DNA of 64,000 nt from Sphingomonas echinoides ATCC 14820 (GTDB taxonomy: Bacteria > Pseudomonadota > Alphaproteobacteria > Sphingomonadales > Sphingomonadaceae), in assembly GCF_000241465.1 (NCBI RefSeq), contig NZ_JH584235.1:2227025-2291024 (forward strand), written 5' to 3'. The notes below the pieces were generated by a model. The model worked only from the letters and a program-made list of their open reading frames with translations, ran no database searches and was not told the DNA's origin. A program made the position numbers and the translations under genes. Positions 28,138 to 38,415 of the stretch are shown here, piece after piece. Every line of letters begins with the position of its first letter. Position 1 is the stretch's first letter.

Positions 28138-29000
28138 GCGATCGTCTGGCCACTGTCGGGCGACGGATCGCCACGGTGCGGCAACTCGGTGCGGTGGTCA
28201 ATGCGATGCGCGGCATCGCCGGCGCCCGTGCCCAGCAGGGCCGCGCGTTGTTGCCCGCGATCCGCGCCTATGCCGCGACGGCGGGCCATGCGATTGGGAG
28301 GGCGCGGCAGCTACAGACAGGATCTGCGGCACCGCCGCTGAACAGCGCAAAGGGCAAGACAGGTCTTATCGTCTTCGGCGCAGAGCAGGGGTTCGCGGGC
28401 GCCTTTCCAGAGCAGGTCTTGAACGCCGCTGCGAGCGATTCCCGAGTGGCGCACATCTTCCTCGTCGGCGATCGTGCCGCCGCGCTTGCTGCCGAGCGGA
28501 CACTGCCCGTTGCCTGGGCCACCAGCCTTCCTAGTCGCGCCGCTGCGCTTGCCGATATGGCAACCGAGCTGCTTGGCGCCCTCTACGACTATGTGGCCAT
28601 GGCCGGCGCGGTCCCGGTCGCAATGATCTATCCGGTCTGGACGGCAGGGCATGGTGCGTCGGTCGTCCGCCGCAGTCTTTTGCCGCTCGATCCAGATATG
28701 TTTCCGCCGGAGCCAGTTGGGTCGATACCCCTGATCAATCTGACGGCAGGCGAACTCGTCGAGCGCTTGGCCCAGGAATATGTCTTCGCCCAGTTGTGCG
28801 AAGCGGCCACCGAGGCCTTCGCCGCTGAAAACGAGGCTCGCATGGCGACGATGGCGGCCGCGAAAACCAATATCGACGCCAGACTCCAGGCGCTTGAACG
28901 CGAGGAACGGCTGACGCGTCAGGAGGAAATCACCGCCGAGGTGGTTGAGCTGGCGGCCGGGGCACGCGCACGCTGCCGAACCAGGACGGTATCGGAGTAG
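28134..29000 (+). CDS. atpG: N-type ATPase F1 gamma subunit
   Basis: 288 residues, the central rotor shaft. N-terminal helix [20 protein letters not shown], a Rossmann-like middle ([15 protein letters not shown]), and a C-terminal helix ([20 protein letters not shown], then KTNID). It is the last gene of the ATPase operon; no atpH is present. About 200 bases follow before the phosphoketolase gene. Confidence 0.93.
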   Translation: MSDRLATVGRRIATVRQLGAVVNAMRGIAGARAQQGRALLPAIRAYAATAGHAIGRARQLQTGSAAPPLNSAKGKTGLIVFGAEQGFAGAFPEQVLNAAASDSRVAHIFLVGDRAAALAAERTLPVAWATSLPSRAAALADMATELLGALYDYVAMAGAVPVAMIYPVWTAGHGASVVRRSLLPLDPDMFPPEPVGSIPLINLTAGELVERLAQEYVFAQLCEAATEAFAAENEARMATMAAAKTNIDARLQALEREERLTRQEEITAEVVELAAGARARCRTRTVSE

Positions 29001-29208
29001 GGGGCTGAGCTGATGCCGGAAGCGACGTGATTGCCTGGCATAAGTGTGCGGCACTGCCATCCGTATCAATACGCATGTTGCGAGCGGTCTGCGCCATTCA
29101 TGGGTGCGCAAGCAGTTCGAGCGCTGCGCGGTGGCGCATCAGCGTTCCGGCATTACACCAGCTCCGGCTAGGCGGCCGGGAACCCATGCCTTTTCAGTTT
29201 CAGGAAGA

Positions 29209-31596
29209 ATGACCATGGACCCGCAGCCCGAGGCAAATGGCCAGCCACTCTCCAGCGATGAGATCGGCCTGATCCACGCCTGGTGGCGCGCCGCCAATTA
29301 CCTCTCGGTTGGGCAGATTTATCTTCTCGATAATCCGCTGCTCCGCGAACCGCTCAAGATGGATCACGTCAAGCCGCGGCTGCTTGGACACTGGGGTACG
29401 ACCCCCGGGCTTAACTTCCTCTATGTGCACCTCAATCGTGTCATCAAGGCGCGCGGCCTCAATGCGCTCTTCATCGCCGGGCCTGGTCATGGCGCACCAG
29501 GTGTCGTCGCCAACACATGGCTCGAGGGCACCTATAGCGAGGTCTATCCTGCCATCGGTCCCGACGAAGATGGCCTGCGCCAGCTTTTCCGGCAATTCTC
29601 CTTCCCTGGCGGCATTCCCAGTCATGCGTCACCCGATACGCCCGGTTCAATCCATGAAGGTGGTGAACTGGGTTATTCGCTTCTGCATGCGTTTGGCGCC
29701 GCCTTCGACAATCCCGATCTGATCGTTGCTTGCGTCGTCGGCGACGGCGAAGCGGAGACCGGACCGCTGGCGACCTCGTGGCACAGCAACAAGTTCCTTA
29801 ATCCCGCGACCGACGGGGCCGTTCTGCCAATCCTGCATCTCAACGGTTACAAGATCGCAAGTCCGACTGTCCTTGCGCGCATTTCGCACACCGAGCTCGA
29901 CGCGCTGTTTCGCGGTTATGGCTACCTGCCGATCTTGGTCGACGGCGAGGAGCCGGACGCGATGCACCAGGCGATGGCGGCCGCGCTAGACGATGCGGTC
30001 GATCGGATACACGCGATCCAGAAGGCCACGCGCGAAGGTGGGGTCACGACGCGTCCGCTCTGGCCGATGATCGTCCTGCGCAGCATGAAGGGTTGGACCG
30101 GGCCCAAGATCGTCGACGGGCAGAAGAGTGAAGGCTTCTGGCGCGCGCACCAGGTTCCGTTCACGATGGACAAGCCCGAGCATCTTGGGCTGCTCGAGGA
30201 ATGGATGCGCAGCTACCATCCGGAAGAACTGTTCGACGATGGCGGGCGGCTTCGGCCCGAAATCGCGTCTCTGGCTCCGCGCGGCGACCGGCGGATGAGT
30301 GCCAATCCGCATGCCAATGGCGGGGCTCTAATGCGCCCTCTGCGGTTACCCGACTTCGCGTCCTACGCGGTCCCGGTCGTTCATCCCGGCCAGACCGACG
30401 GCGAGGCGACCCAGGTGATGGGCACGTTCCTGCGCGACGTGATGCGGGAGAACGCCCAAGCCCGCAACTTCCGCGTTTTCGGCCCGGACGAGACAGCATC
30501 CAACCGGTTGCAGACGATCTTCGAAGCCACCGACCGGAGTTGGGATGCGGAGACGATTGCGGACGATGTCCATCTCGATCCCAGCGGACGCGTCATGGAG
30601 GTGCTGAGCGAACATTGCTGCCAGGGATGGCTGGAAGGCTATCTGCTGACGGGCCGCCACGGCCTGTTTTCCTGCTACGAGGCGTTCATCCACATCGTCG
30701 ATTCGATGGTCAACCAGCACGCCAAATGGCTGAAGACGGCAAAGGAGGTGCCTTGGCGTCGCCCGATCGCTTCGCTCAATTATCTGCTGACCTCTCACGT
30801 CTGGCGCCAGGATCATAATGGCTTCAGCCATCAGGATCCCGGATTTGTCGATCATGTCGTCAACAAGAAGGCTGACATCGTGCGGGTCTATTTCCCGCCC
30901 GACGCCAATACCCTGCTTTTTGTCACCGACCATTGCCTGCGCAGCTGGGACCGAATCAATGTCATCGTCGCCGGCAAGCAACCTTCGCCCCAGTGGCTCG
31001 ACATGAGTGCGGCGATCAAGCACTGCACGCGCGGCATCGGTATCTGGGATTGGGCCAGCAACGATCGCAGCGGAGAGCCGGATGTCGTCATGGCGTGTGC
31101 TGGCGACGTTCCTACGCTGGAGACACTGGCCGCGGTCGGCCTGTTGCGCATGCAACTCCCCGACCTTAAGGTCCGCGTCGTCAACGTCGTCGATCTGATG
31201 ACGTTGCAGCCCAACAGCCAGCACCCTCATGGGCTCAGCGACAGCGCGTTCGACGCGCTCTTCACGACGGATAAGCCGGTAATCTTCGCCTATCATGGTT
31301 ATCCGGCACTAATTCATCGGCTCACCTACAAGCGCACCAACCACCAGAATATCCACGTCCACGGGTTCGAAGAGGAGGGCTCGACGACGACGCCTTTCGA
31401 CATGGTGGTCCGCAACCATCTCGACCGCTTCCATCTCATGGGGAAGGTTATCGACCATGTGGAGCTGCCCGATAGCGCGGCCGCCTACGCCAAGCAGACG
31501 ATCGATGATCAGCTGGTCGAGCACAAGCGGTACATTGCGGCACACGGGATCGATATGCCTGCCGTTCGCGACTGGCGGTGGCCCTCCGGAGCCTGA
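29209..31596 (+). CDS. xfp: Xylulose-5-phosphate/fructose-6-phosphate phosphoketolase
   Basis: 795 residues, thiamine-diphosphate dependent. Splits xylulose-5-P (and often fructose-6-P) with phosphate into acetyl-phosphate plus glyceraldehyde-3-P or erythrose-4-P. Diagnostic motifs are [20 protein letters not shown] and [19 protein letters not shown], present in every phosphoketolase. The ATG at 29215 has AGGAAG at a good distance and may be the true start, two codons in. It feeds the downstream pta and ackA genes and is linked to tkt at the other end of the island. Confidence 0.95.
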   Translation: MTMDPQPEANGQPLSSDEIGLIHAWWRAANYLSVGQIYLLDNPLLREPLKMDHVKPRLLGHWGTTPGLNFLYVHLNRVIKARGLNALFIAGPGHGAPGVVANTWLEGTYSEVYPAIGPDEDGLRQLFRQFSFPGGIPSHASPDTPGSIHEGGELGYSLLHAFGAAFDNPDLIVACVVGDGEAETGPLATSWHSNKFLNPATDGAVLPILHLNGYKIASPTVLARISHTELDALFRGYGYLPILVDGEEPDAMHQAMAAALDDAVDRIHAIQKATREGGVTTRPLWPMIVLRSMKGWTGPKIVDGQKSEGFWRAHQVPFTMDKPEHLGLLEEWMRSYHPEELFDDGGRLRPEIASLAPRGDRRMSANPHANGGALMRPLRLPDFASYAVPVVHPGQTDGEATQVMGTFLRDVMRENAQARNFRVFGPDETASNRLQTIFEATDRSWDAETIADDVHLDPSGRVMEVLSEHCCQGWLEGYLLTGRHGLFSCYEAFIHIVDSMVNQHAKWLKTAKEVPWRRPIASLNYLLTSHVWRQDHNGFSHQDPGFVDHVVNKKADIVRVYFPPDANTLLFVTDHCLRSWDRINVIVAGKQPSPQWLDMSAAIKHCTRGIGIWDWASNDRSGEPDVVMACAGDVPTLETLAAVGLLRMQLPDLKVRVVNVVDLMTLQPNSQHPHGLSDSAFDALFTTDKPVIFAYHGYPALIHRLTYKRTNHQNIHVHGFEEEGSTTTPFDMVVRNHLDRFHLMGKVIDHVELPDSAAAYAKQTIDDQLVEHKRYIAAHGIDMPAVRDWRWPSGA

Positions 31597-31690
31597 TGGG
31601 TCACCGAGACGGGCGGTTTGGGAGAGCCGCGCCCCGGGAGACATGGCAGGCATTCTGCGCGTGCGCTCGTTAACGGACAAGCATATGGGG

Positions 31691-31704
31691 ACATTACGTA
31701 ATGT
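31691..31704. promoter_or_regulatory. Perfect ACATTACGTAATGT palindrome before the PHA-synthase gene
   Basis: 14-bp perfect dyad located 51-64 bases before the ATG at 31755. It is the strongest member of a set of related boxes at 5724, 11203 and 14918. Its position fits an activator site just upstream of a -35 element. Confidence 0.5.
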
Positions 31705-31754
31705 TGTTTCGAGCCATGCCGGGCATGCCGCGACGTCCCCCGGAGAAACGCTCC

Positions 31755-33515
31755 ATGATCGATACGTCCGCAGACTGTGCCAAGTGCGACCCGCTCGACG
31801 GCATCGCCCAGACGCTCGACCATGCCTCGGCCGCGGCAATCGCGCAGATGACCTCTGGCCTGTCGCCGGTGACAATGATGCAGGCGGGGCTGGACTGGTG
31901 TGCTCATCTCACCATATCGCCGGGCAAGCGGCTGCAGCTTGCCGGCAAGGCAGGGCGAAAGGTCCAGCGGATTACCGATTATGCCGTGCGACGCGTGGGG
32001 CAGGTCGATGCCGCGCCGGCGATCGAGCCGCTACCGCAGGACCGGCGCTTTATCGGTCCGGCCTGGCGGCAGTTCCCTTTCGACCTGATCTCGCAATCCT
32101 TCCTTCTCACGCAGCAATGGTGGCATGCGGCGACCACCGGCATCAGCGGCGTGTCCAGGCATCATGAAGAGATGGTGGCGTTCGCGGCACGGCAGATGCT
32201 CGACGTCATCGCGCCAACCAACTTCTTCGCGACCAATCCCGTGCTCCAGCGCAAGATCATCGAGACCGGTGGTGAGTGCCTGGTCGAGGGTGCGAAGCAT
32301 TGGATGGAGGATGCGGAGCGGCGCGCCCGAGGCGAGCCGCCCTTAGGGACGGAGGCGTTCCGCGCCGGGGAGACGGTCGCGGTCACGCCCGGCAAGGTGG
32401 TGTTCCGCAATGCGCTGGTGGAGCTCATCCAATATGCGCCGACGACCGGGATCGTCCGCCCCGAGCCGATCCTCATCGTTCCCGCCTGGATCATGAAATA
32501 TTACATCTTCGACCTCTCGCCGGAAAACTCCCTGATCCGCTGGCTGGTGGCCGAGGGCTATACCGTGTTCGTCCTGTCCTGGCATAATCCCGTGAGCGCC
32601 GATCGTGATCTCGACATCGACGCCTATCGACGCCTCGGACCGATGGCGGCGCTCGACGTTGTCACGGCGATCACGGGCTCGGCCAAGGTCCACGGTGTCG
32701 GCTATTGTCTCGGCGGGACGCTGCTGGCGATCACCGCATCGGCCATGGCCCGCGACGGAGATGAACGCTTGGCGTCGCTCAGCCTGTTCGCCGCACAGAC
32801 CGAGTTCAGCGAGCCGGGCGAACTCGGCCTGTTCATCGACGAGGCACAGCTCAATCTGCTCGACAACATGATGTGGAGCCGTGGCTATCTTGACAGCCAA
32901 CAGATGGGCGGCGCCTTCCAGATTTTGCGATCCAACGACCTGATCTGGTCGCAGATCCTCGGCACCTATCTGATGGGCGAGCGCGAACCCATGACCGACC
33001 TGATGGCATGGAATGCGGACGGAACGCGCATGCCCTACGCCATGCACAGCGAATATCTGCGCACGCTCTTTCTCGACGACGATCTTGCCGAAGGCCGGTT
33101 CAAGGTCGAGGGCCGCACGATCACGCTTTCGTCGCTGCGTCAGCAAATCTTTGTAGTGGGGACAGATCGCGATCATGTCGCACCCTGGCGGTCGGTCCAC
33201 AAGCTGCACTGGCTGAGCAGCGCCGAGATTCGCTTCGTCCTGGCCAGCGGCGGGCACAATGCCGGCATCGTTTCCGAGCCCGGGCATCGCCACCGCAGCT
33301 ATCATGTCGCGACCCGCGTCCTTGACGGCCCCGCGCTCGATCCGGATGATTGGCTGGACCAGGCCGAGGCGCACGAGGGATCGTGGTGGCCCGAATGGGC
33401 GGCTTGGCTCGGCGACCATTCGGGCCGTCCGCAGGCGCCGCCGCCGATGGGCAATGCTGAAAAGAGCCTGACGCCGCTCTGCGACGCACCCGGCCAGTAT
33501 GTGCTGGAGCGCTGA
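31755..33515 (+). CDS. phaC: Class I-like poly-beta-hydroxyalkanoate synthase
   Basis: 586-residue alpha/beta-hydrolase-type polyester synthase. Lipase-box-like GYCLGG with nucleophile Cys318; Asp in GTDRDHVAPWRS; His in SGGHNAGI. The N-terminal region and the FDLISQSFLLTQQWW and PAWIMKYYIFDLSPENSLI segments are typical of PhaC. Uses (R)-3-hydroxyacyl-CoA, which the hydratase domain encoded next could supply. ATG at 31755 follows GGAG at nine bases; a frame start at 31701 would include the palindrome and is less likely. Confidence 0.92.
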   Translation: MIDTSADCAKCDPLDGIAQTLDHASAAAIAQMTSGLSPVTMMQAGLDWCAHLTISPGKRLQLAGKAGRKVQRITDYAVRRVGQVDAAPAIEPLPQDRRFIGPAWRQFPFDLISQSFLLTQQWWHAATTGISGVSRHHEEMVAFAARQMLDVIAPTNFFATNPVLQRKIIETGGECLVEGAKHWMEDAERRARGEPPLGTEAFRAGETVAVTPGKVVFRNALVELIQYAPTTGIVRPEPILIVPAWIMKYYIFDLSPENSLIRWLVAEGYTVFVLSWHNPVSADRDLDIDAYRRLGPMAALDVVTAITGSAKVHGVGYCLGGTLLAITASAMARDGDERLASLSLFAAQTEFSEPGELGLFIDEAQLNLLDNMMWSRGYLDSQQMGGAFQILRSNDLIWSQILGTYLMGEREPMTDLMAWNADGTRMPYAMHSEYLRTLFLDDDLAEGRFKVEGRTITLSSLRQQIFVVGTDRDHVAPWRSVHKLHWLSSAEIRFVLASGGHNAGIVSEPGHRHRSYHVATRVLDGPALDPDDWLDQAEAHEGSWWPEWAAWLGDHSGRPQAPPPMGNAEKSLTPLCDAPGQYVLER

Positions 33516-33518
33516 GCG

Positions 33519-34940
33519 GTGAGCAGCCTCGAGATGATCGAGAATCGGACCTTCGACGAAATCGTCGTGGGCGAGACCGCGAGCGTGACGCGCACTCTGG
33601 GCGAACAGGACATTCAGCTGTTTGCCCTGGTCTCGGGCGACGTCAACCCGGCTCATCTTGATGCCGAATATGCCGCCGGTGACATGTTCGGGCGGGTGAT
33701 CGCGCACGGCCTATGGGGTGGTGGTCTGATCTCCGCCGTGCTCGGCACGCAGCTCCCGGGGCCGGGCGCGATCTATCTGAGCCAAAGCCTTCGGTTCAAG
33801 CGACCCGTAGGGCTGGGGGACACGATTATCGCGTCGGTCACGGTACGCGAGAAGCGCGCCGAGCATCATATCGTCGTCTTCGACTGTTGCTGCATCAACC
33901 AGGCCGGCGAGGAGGTGATCAGCGGCGAGGCCGAGGTCAAAGCGCCAACCGAGAAGGTAAGGCGCCCGCGCATGGCGCTGCCCGATATCCAGCTCTCGGA
34001 TCATGACGGCTTCCGCCGGCTGATCGAGATGACGAGAAGCGGCGAGCCCGTTCCCACGGCGATCGCACATCCCTGCACCGCCGCCGCGATCCTGGCTGCG
34101 GCAGCCGCGACCGAAGCCGGCCTGATCGTGCCGATCCTGATCGGCCCCGAGGCCCGCATCCATGCGGCTGCCATGGACGCCGGCAAGGATATCGGTGCCT
34201 TCCGCCTGATCGATGTGCCCCACAGCCATGCCGCCGCGACGCGCGCGGTCGAACTGGTCCGCTCGGGCGAAGCGCTGCTGCTGATGAAGGGATCGCTGCA
34301 CACCGACGAACTCATGGGTGCTGTCGTTCCGGCTGCGACGGGCCTGCGAACCGAGCGCCGCATCAGCCATGCCTATCTGCTGGACGTGCCCGGGCATCCG
34401 GCGCCGCTCATCATCACCGACGCGGCGATCAACATCGAGCCGAGCCTGGAAGACAAGGCCGATATCATCCGCAATGCGATCGACCTCGCGCATGTCATCG
34501 GCATCGCCTGTCCGAAGGTTGCGATTTTGTCTGCCGTGGAGACGGTCAATCCGGCGATCCGCTCGACGCTCGATGCGGCCGCCTTGTGTAAGATGGCCGA
34601 TCGCGGGCAGATCATCGGCGGCGTCCTTGACGGCCCGCTCGCCTTCGACAACGCCATCAGCGAGAAGGCGGCAAAGGACAAGGGCATCGTCTCCCCCGTT
34701 GCAGGGCGCGCCGAAGTCCTCGTCGTTCCCAATCTGGAAGCCGGCAATATGCTCGCCAAGCAGCTGACCTTTCTCGGCGGCGCGGACGCGGCCGGCGTGG
34801 TGCTGGGCGCGCGGGTACCCATCATTCTTACCAGCCGGGCGGATTCGCTCCGCACCAGCGTAGCGTCCTGCGCAATCGCGGTGTTGCTGGCGCGAGCCAC
34901 TCCCAAGGCCACGCCCGGCCCGATCGCGAAGCGTTCATGA
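33519..34940 (+). CDS. Bifunctional MaoC-type enoyl-CoA hydratase / phosphate acetyltransferase
   Basis: 473 residues with two domains. Residues about 10-145 form a MaoC/(R)-hydratase hot-dog domain (GDVNPAHLDAEYA, then GRVIAHGLWGGGLISAVLG). Residues about 160-460 form a phosphate acetyl/butyryltransferase domain (MKGSLHTDELMGAV, SPVAGRAEVLVVPNLEAGNML). It can exchange acetyl-phosphate and acetyl-CoA and hydrate enoyl-CoA. GTG start three bases after phaC; ends ATGA with ackA. Confidence 0.93.
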   Translation: MSSLEMIENRTFDEIVVGETASVTRTLGEQDIQLFALVSGDVNPAHLDAEYAAGDMFGRVIAHGLWGGGLISAVLGTQLPGPGAIYLSQSLRFKRPVGLGDTIIASVTVREKRAEHHIVVFDCCCINQAGEEVISGEAEVKAPTEKVRRPRMALPDIQLSDHDGFRRLIEMTRSGEPVPTAIAHPCTAAAILAAAAATEAGLIVPILIGPEARIHAAAMDAGKDIGAFRLIDVPHSHAAATRAVELVRSGEALLLMKGSLHTDELMGAVVPAATGLRTERRISHAYLLDVPGHPAPLIITDAAINIEPSLEDKADIIRNAIDLAHVIGIACPKVAILSAVETVNPAIRSTLDAAALCKMADRGQIIGGVLDGPLAFDNAISEKAAKDKGIVSPVAGRAEVLVVPNLEAGNMLAKQLTFLGGADAAGVVLGARVPIILTSRADSLRTSVASCAIAVLLARATPKATPGPIAKRS

Positions 34941-36133
34941 AGGCGATCGTCAGTCTCAATGCCGGCTCGTCGAGCATCAAGTTCGCGCTCTATCGCTTGT
35001 CGGGTGGACAGCTCGACTTCGATGCGGGCGGCAAGATCGAGGGTATCGGCACTAGCCCCCGGCTCCTCGCGCGCGACTCGGGTGGCGAGACCATCGTGGA
35101 AAAGACGTGGCCGGGCGGGGACGCACTCTCCCACGAGAATCTGCTTGAGGACCTCTTTGCCTGGGCGGTAACCCAATTGGGAGACCGCAAGGTCACCGCG
35201 ATCGGCCATCGTATCGTCCATGGCGGCGTCTGCTTCGCCGGGCCGCAGATCATCGATGATACTTTGCTGGATGCGTTGGAAGCCCTCATCCCACTGGCGC
35301 CGCTCCATCAGCCGCATAACCTCGCCGCAGTCCAGGCCTTGCGCGTGCTGGCGCCTTTGCTCCCGCAGATCGCCTGCTTCGATACCGCTTTCCACCATGG
35401 CATGCCGCCATTGGCGACGCGCCTGCCGATTCCGCGCGCCTTTCACTGCCAGGGCGTGCGCCGGTATGGCTTCCACGGTCTGTCCTACGAATACATCGCG
35501 GGCCGCCTCCGCGAGATCGACCCTGCTCTGGCCGCAGGCCGCGTCATCGCGGCGCACCTAGGCAACGGTGCGAGCATGTGCGCAATGCGTGCCGGCGCGA
35601 GCGTCGATACGACAATGGGCTTCACGGCGCTTGACGGATTGATGATGGGCACGCGCTCGGGGGCGATCGACCCTGGCGTGGTGCTTCATCTTCAGACTCA
35701 GGTCGGTATGGCCGCACAGGCGGTGGAGACGTTGCTCTACGAGCAATCGGGCCTGCTCGGTGTGTCCGGGATTTCAGGCGATATGCGTACGTTGCATGCA
35801 AGCGACGCGCCGGAAGCGAAGGAGGCGGTAGCCCTCTTCGTCCAGCAAGCCGGCCGTCAGGCTGCCGCTCTCATTCCCGCGCTCGGCGGTCTCGACGGCC
35901 TCGTCTTTACCGCCGGCATTGGCGAGAATGATTCGATGATCCGGGCTGCGATTTGCGAGCGCCTGGCCTGGGCTGGGGTGATGCTTGATCCCGACGCCAA
36001 TGCGACGAACGCGCCTGTCATCAGCGCGCCGGACAGCAAGGTGATCGTACGCGTCATCCCAACCGATGAGGAACGCGTGATCGCCGATCACGTCGTCGCG
36101 CTTCTCGAACCTGGTGCAGGGGCTCAGCTATGA
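34937..36133 (+). CDS. ackA: Acetate kinase
   Basis: 398 residues, ASKHA-fold kinase that makes ATP and acetate from acetyl-phosphate. N-terminal SLNAGSSSIKFAL, then GHRIVHGG, YGFHGLSYEYI, LGNGASMCAM, GLMMGTRSGAIDPG and FTAGIGEN, all intact. ATGA overlap with the hydratase/pta gene; its stop overlaps the start of fabI. Confidence 0.96.
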   Translation: MKAIVSLNAGSSSIKFALYRLSGGQLDFDAGGKIEGIGTSPRLLARDSGGETIVEKTWPGGDALSHENLLEDLFAWAVTQLGDRKVTAIGHRIVHGGVCFAGPQIIDDTLLDALEALIPLAPLHQPHNLAAVQALRVLAPLLPQIACFDTAFHHGMPPLATRLPIPRAFHCQGVRRYGFHGLSYEYIAGRLREIDPALAAGRVIAAHLGNGASMCAMRAGASVDTTMGFTALDGLMMGTRSGAIDPGVVLHLQTQVGMAAQAVETLLYEQSGLLGVSGISGDMRTLHASDAPEAKEAVALFVQQAGRQAAALIPALGGLDGLVFTAGIGENDSMIRAAICERLAWAGVMLDPDANATNAPVISAPDSKVIVRVIPTDEERVIADHVVALLEPGAGAQL

Positions 36134-36903
36134 AGCCGCTCGTCGACCTTTCGGGCAAGCGCGGGCTGATTGTCGGGATCGCCAACGAAAGCAGTATTGC
36201 GGCCGGGTGCGCGGAGGCTTTTGCACATTGCGGCGCGCGGCTGGCCGCAACGTATCTCAACGAGAAGGCGAAAAGCCATGTCGCCCCCCGTCGCCGAACA
36301 GCTCGGCATCGAGTGGATGGCACCATGCGACGTGCGGGTTCCGGGTGAGCTGGAAGCGCTGTTCGAACAGGTCAGATCGCATTGGGCGGGCTCGACTTCC
36401 TGCTGCACTCGATCGCCTATGCGCCGCGCGAGGATCTTCATGGCCGCGTCGTCGACAGTTCGGCCGAGGGCTTTGCGACCGCGATGGACGTGTCGTGCCA
36501 CAGCTTCCTGCGCATGGCACGGATTTCCGAACCGCTGATGACCGATGGCGGCTGTCTGCTTTGTGTCACCTTCTACGGCTCGGAACTGGTCGTGGAGAAT
36601 TACAACCTGATGGGGCCTGTGAAGGCTGCCCTGGAAAGCGTGACGCGCTATGTGGCGGCAGAACTCGGACCCAAGGGCATCCGGGCGCATGCGATCTCGC
36701 CGGGGCCGATCGCCACGCGCGCGGCAAGTGGCCTGGAAAGGTTCGACGAACTGCTCGAACGCGCCGCCGCCAGCGCACCGGCCCGCCACCGCGTCGATAT
36801 CGCAGACGTTGGCGCGCTGGCGGCGTTTCTGGTCAGCGACGCCGCACATCGCATCACCGGCACCATCATCCCGGTCGATGGTGGTCAGCACTTGCTGGCA
36901 TGA
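36130..36903 (+). pseudogene. fabI: Enoyl-[ACP] reductase FabI, broken by two compensating frameshifts
   Basis: Homology to NADH-dependent FabI runs over the whole 774 bases but changes frame twice. The start (MKPLVDLSGKRGLIVGIAN) is in one frame up to AKSHVAP. At the CCCCCC run (36284-36289) one extra base moves it to the next frame (VAEQLGIEWMAPCDVRVPGE). At the GGG near 36384-36386 one missing base returns it to the first frame (GGLDFLLHSIAYAPRE to the end). The catalytic region Y-NLMGPV-K is intact. Either recent decay or two sequencing errors; with both corrected the protein would be about 257 residues. Overlaps ackA by ATGA. Confidence 0.85.
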
Positions 36904-37276
36904 CGGTCATCGACAGTGGGGCGGGCATTTGGCGGACTATCGATGTGCAGCCGGCCGGTCAGCCGGCGAAACTGGTGCTATCGCGGCCGTCGAAATTGGT
37001 TCCGTTCGAAGTAAACGTTTCCGCAGTTCCATGAGGGATCGTTCCTCGGGCTGCGTATTAGAAATTATGTGCTGGAGGCTACATGGAGGATTTGGATCCG
37101 TTGCTGGCGCTCCTGAGGAGCGGTCGCGCACGCTGCGATAGCCGTCGCCGTTGTCGAGACGCTGATCTACCGCGCGGGATCCACAGCATCAGACAGGCGC
37201 CGTACCGTGCGAGGCCTCAGGGAATTGCGGTAGACCTCTTTTTGCCGATCGGCTTTGGTTGCTAGGGAGCGAGACT
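36904..37276. other. Intergenic region, nothing recognised
   Basis: About 370 bases after fabI. Short open frames exist but none has a good ribosome site or family similarity. No clear terminator or box is seen. Confidence 0.4.
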
Positions 37277-37555
37277 GTGGAGGCGACCGTTCTGGTGATT
37301 ATACACCAAGGCGCGGAGTTCATTACGATCCACGACAACCATGCGGCGGCGCACGCCGCTCTCGTGGAGTTCGTCGTCAGTCGATGGCCCGAACAACTCG
37401 GTGAGAGGCCCGCCCTGATGGCTTCGCGAGAGGAAGACCATCTCCATCGATTCTTCGCGGCGGAGGAAGACTTTTATATCATTGCCGAGACAGAATTGGC
37501 TGATCTCGAGGCGCAGCTCGAATCACTTTGTCGGGGTAAATGTGCCAACTTTTGA
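37277..37555 (+). CDS. Hypothetical protein
   Basis: 92 residues starting at GTG 37277 (GGGAG upstream); the frame could also start at TTG 37259. Contains VLVIIHQGAEFITIHDNHAAA and an acidic, His-containing C-terminal part. No family is recognised. Its end overlaps the next gene by 16 bases. Confidence 0.55.
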   Translation: MEATVLVIIHQGAEFITIHDNHAAAHAALVEFVVSRWPEQLGERPALMASREEDHLHRFFAAEEDFYIIAETELADLEAQLESLCRGKCANF

Positions 37556-38007
37556 GCGAACCCATAGGAGCGGCGCGGCGCCTGGCCCTGGGGCATAGAG
37601 AAATGTTCGAGTGCCTCATTCTCGGCGACAGCATCGGTGTGGGTATGGCGCAAGCGATCAATGCGCGTCGTGCCTTGCACTGCGATGTCATGGCAGTCGA
37701 GCGCGCCTCCGCCGAGCAGATTCTGGCATGGCGTAAACCTGCAAAGAACTATGGTATGACCATCATGGCAATTGGCTCCAACGACCCACCAAGACGGACA
37801 TTGCAGCGCGGTCTCGCCGAGATCAGGCGACGCATCAGCACAAGGCGCGTGATTTGGCTGCTGCCATATTCTCGGCCTACGGCTTATGCGGTGACTTCGG
37901 TAGCACTCATATTCGGCGACGAGACGTTGGATCTGGGTCGCTTCCCAACGCGAGATCGGGTTCACCCCCTTCGCTATGGTGACGTGGCCAGCGCGTTGCT
38001 AAAATGA
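37540..38007 (+). CDS. SGNH/GDSL-hydrolase-like protein
   Basis: 155 residues. Block I LILGDSIGVGMA carries the predicted nucleophile Ser, block III IGSNDPP the Asn, and DRVHPLRYGD the Asp-x-x-His pair of the SGNH fold. It is small for the family, so an esterase or acyl/peptidoglycan-modifying activity is only inferred. A later ATG at 37603 (MFECLI) could be the true start. Near the lytic transglycosylase and T4SS genes, but not in one operon with them. Confidence 0.6.
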   Translation: MCQLLSEPIGAARRLALGHREMFECLILGDSIGVGMAQAINARRALHCDVMAVERASAEQILAWRKPAKNYGMTIMAIGSNDPPRRTLQRGLAEIRRRISTRRVIWLLPYSRPTAYAVTSVALIFGDETLDLGRFPTRDRVHPLRYGDVASALLK

Positions 38008-38125
38008 GGTTGTTACATCGGTCAGGCTAGCCGAGATGTTGCCGTCTCGACGATCGCCTTCGGCGGAATCGATCCTCGAATGAGAACGTCGAGGCATTAC
38101 GCGTGTGGAGATTGGAGTTTTGCTT

Positions 38126-38395
38126 ATGACAACTCTGTCTCAAGCAGAGATCGCCAACTGGCTCGCGCTTTACGCGGCGGCAGGTGTGTGTTGCGGCCTG
38201 GCCGTGATGCTGTCTGTCGCAACGTCAATCTATGATCTGTATCGCGAGCGGGCCTGGCTCGGGCTGAAGTCGACCGGCGATGTGCTGCGCTTTCTGCCAA
38301 GAACCTGGTGGCGTTGGCAGAAGAGCTACTTGTTATCGACGCCCGTGACGCTGCTCATCGTCGGATCATTCGCCGCGACGCTGACTTGGAACTGA
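38126..38395 (+). CDS. Small membrane protein, unknown
   Basis: 89 residues with two hydrophobic helices (about 14-35 and 70-86) around a basic middle (YRERAWLGLKSTGDVLRFLPRTWWRWQK). ATG at 38126 follows GGAG at seven bases. A CATTACG half-box lies at 38095-38101, before the gene. Function unknown. Confidence 0.6.
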   Translation: MTTLSQAEIANWLALYAAAGVCCGLAVMLSVATSIYDLYRERAWLGLKSTGDVLRFLPRTWWRWQKSYLLSTPVTLLIVGSFAATLTWN

Positions 38396-38415
38396 AGGCC
38401 GCGGCCGTCCTCGCT

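Noticed and set aside
29061..29080. AATACGCATGTT before the phosphoketolase gene as another TACGTAATG box
   Set aside because: One base shorter in the core than the others, so the match is too weak to include.
32343..33707. 454-residue frame antisense to phaC and the hydratase-pta gene
   Set aside because: No family motifs; the opposite strand is clearly coding across both genes.
37083..37265. 60-residue frame before the hypothetical gene at 37277
   Set aside because: Arg-rich, without conserved features; probably non-coding.
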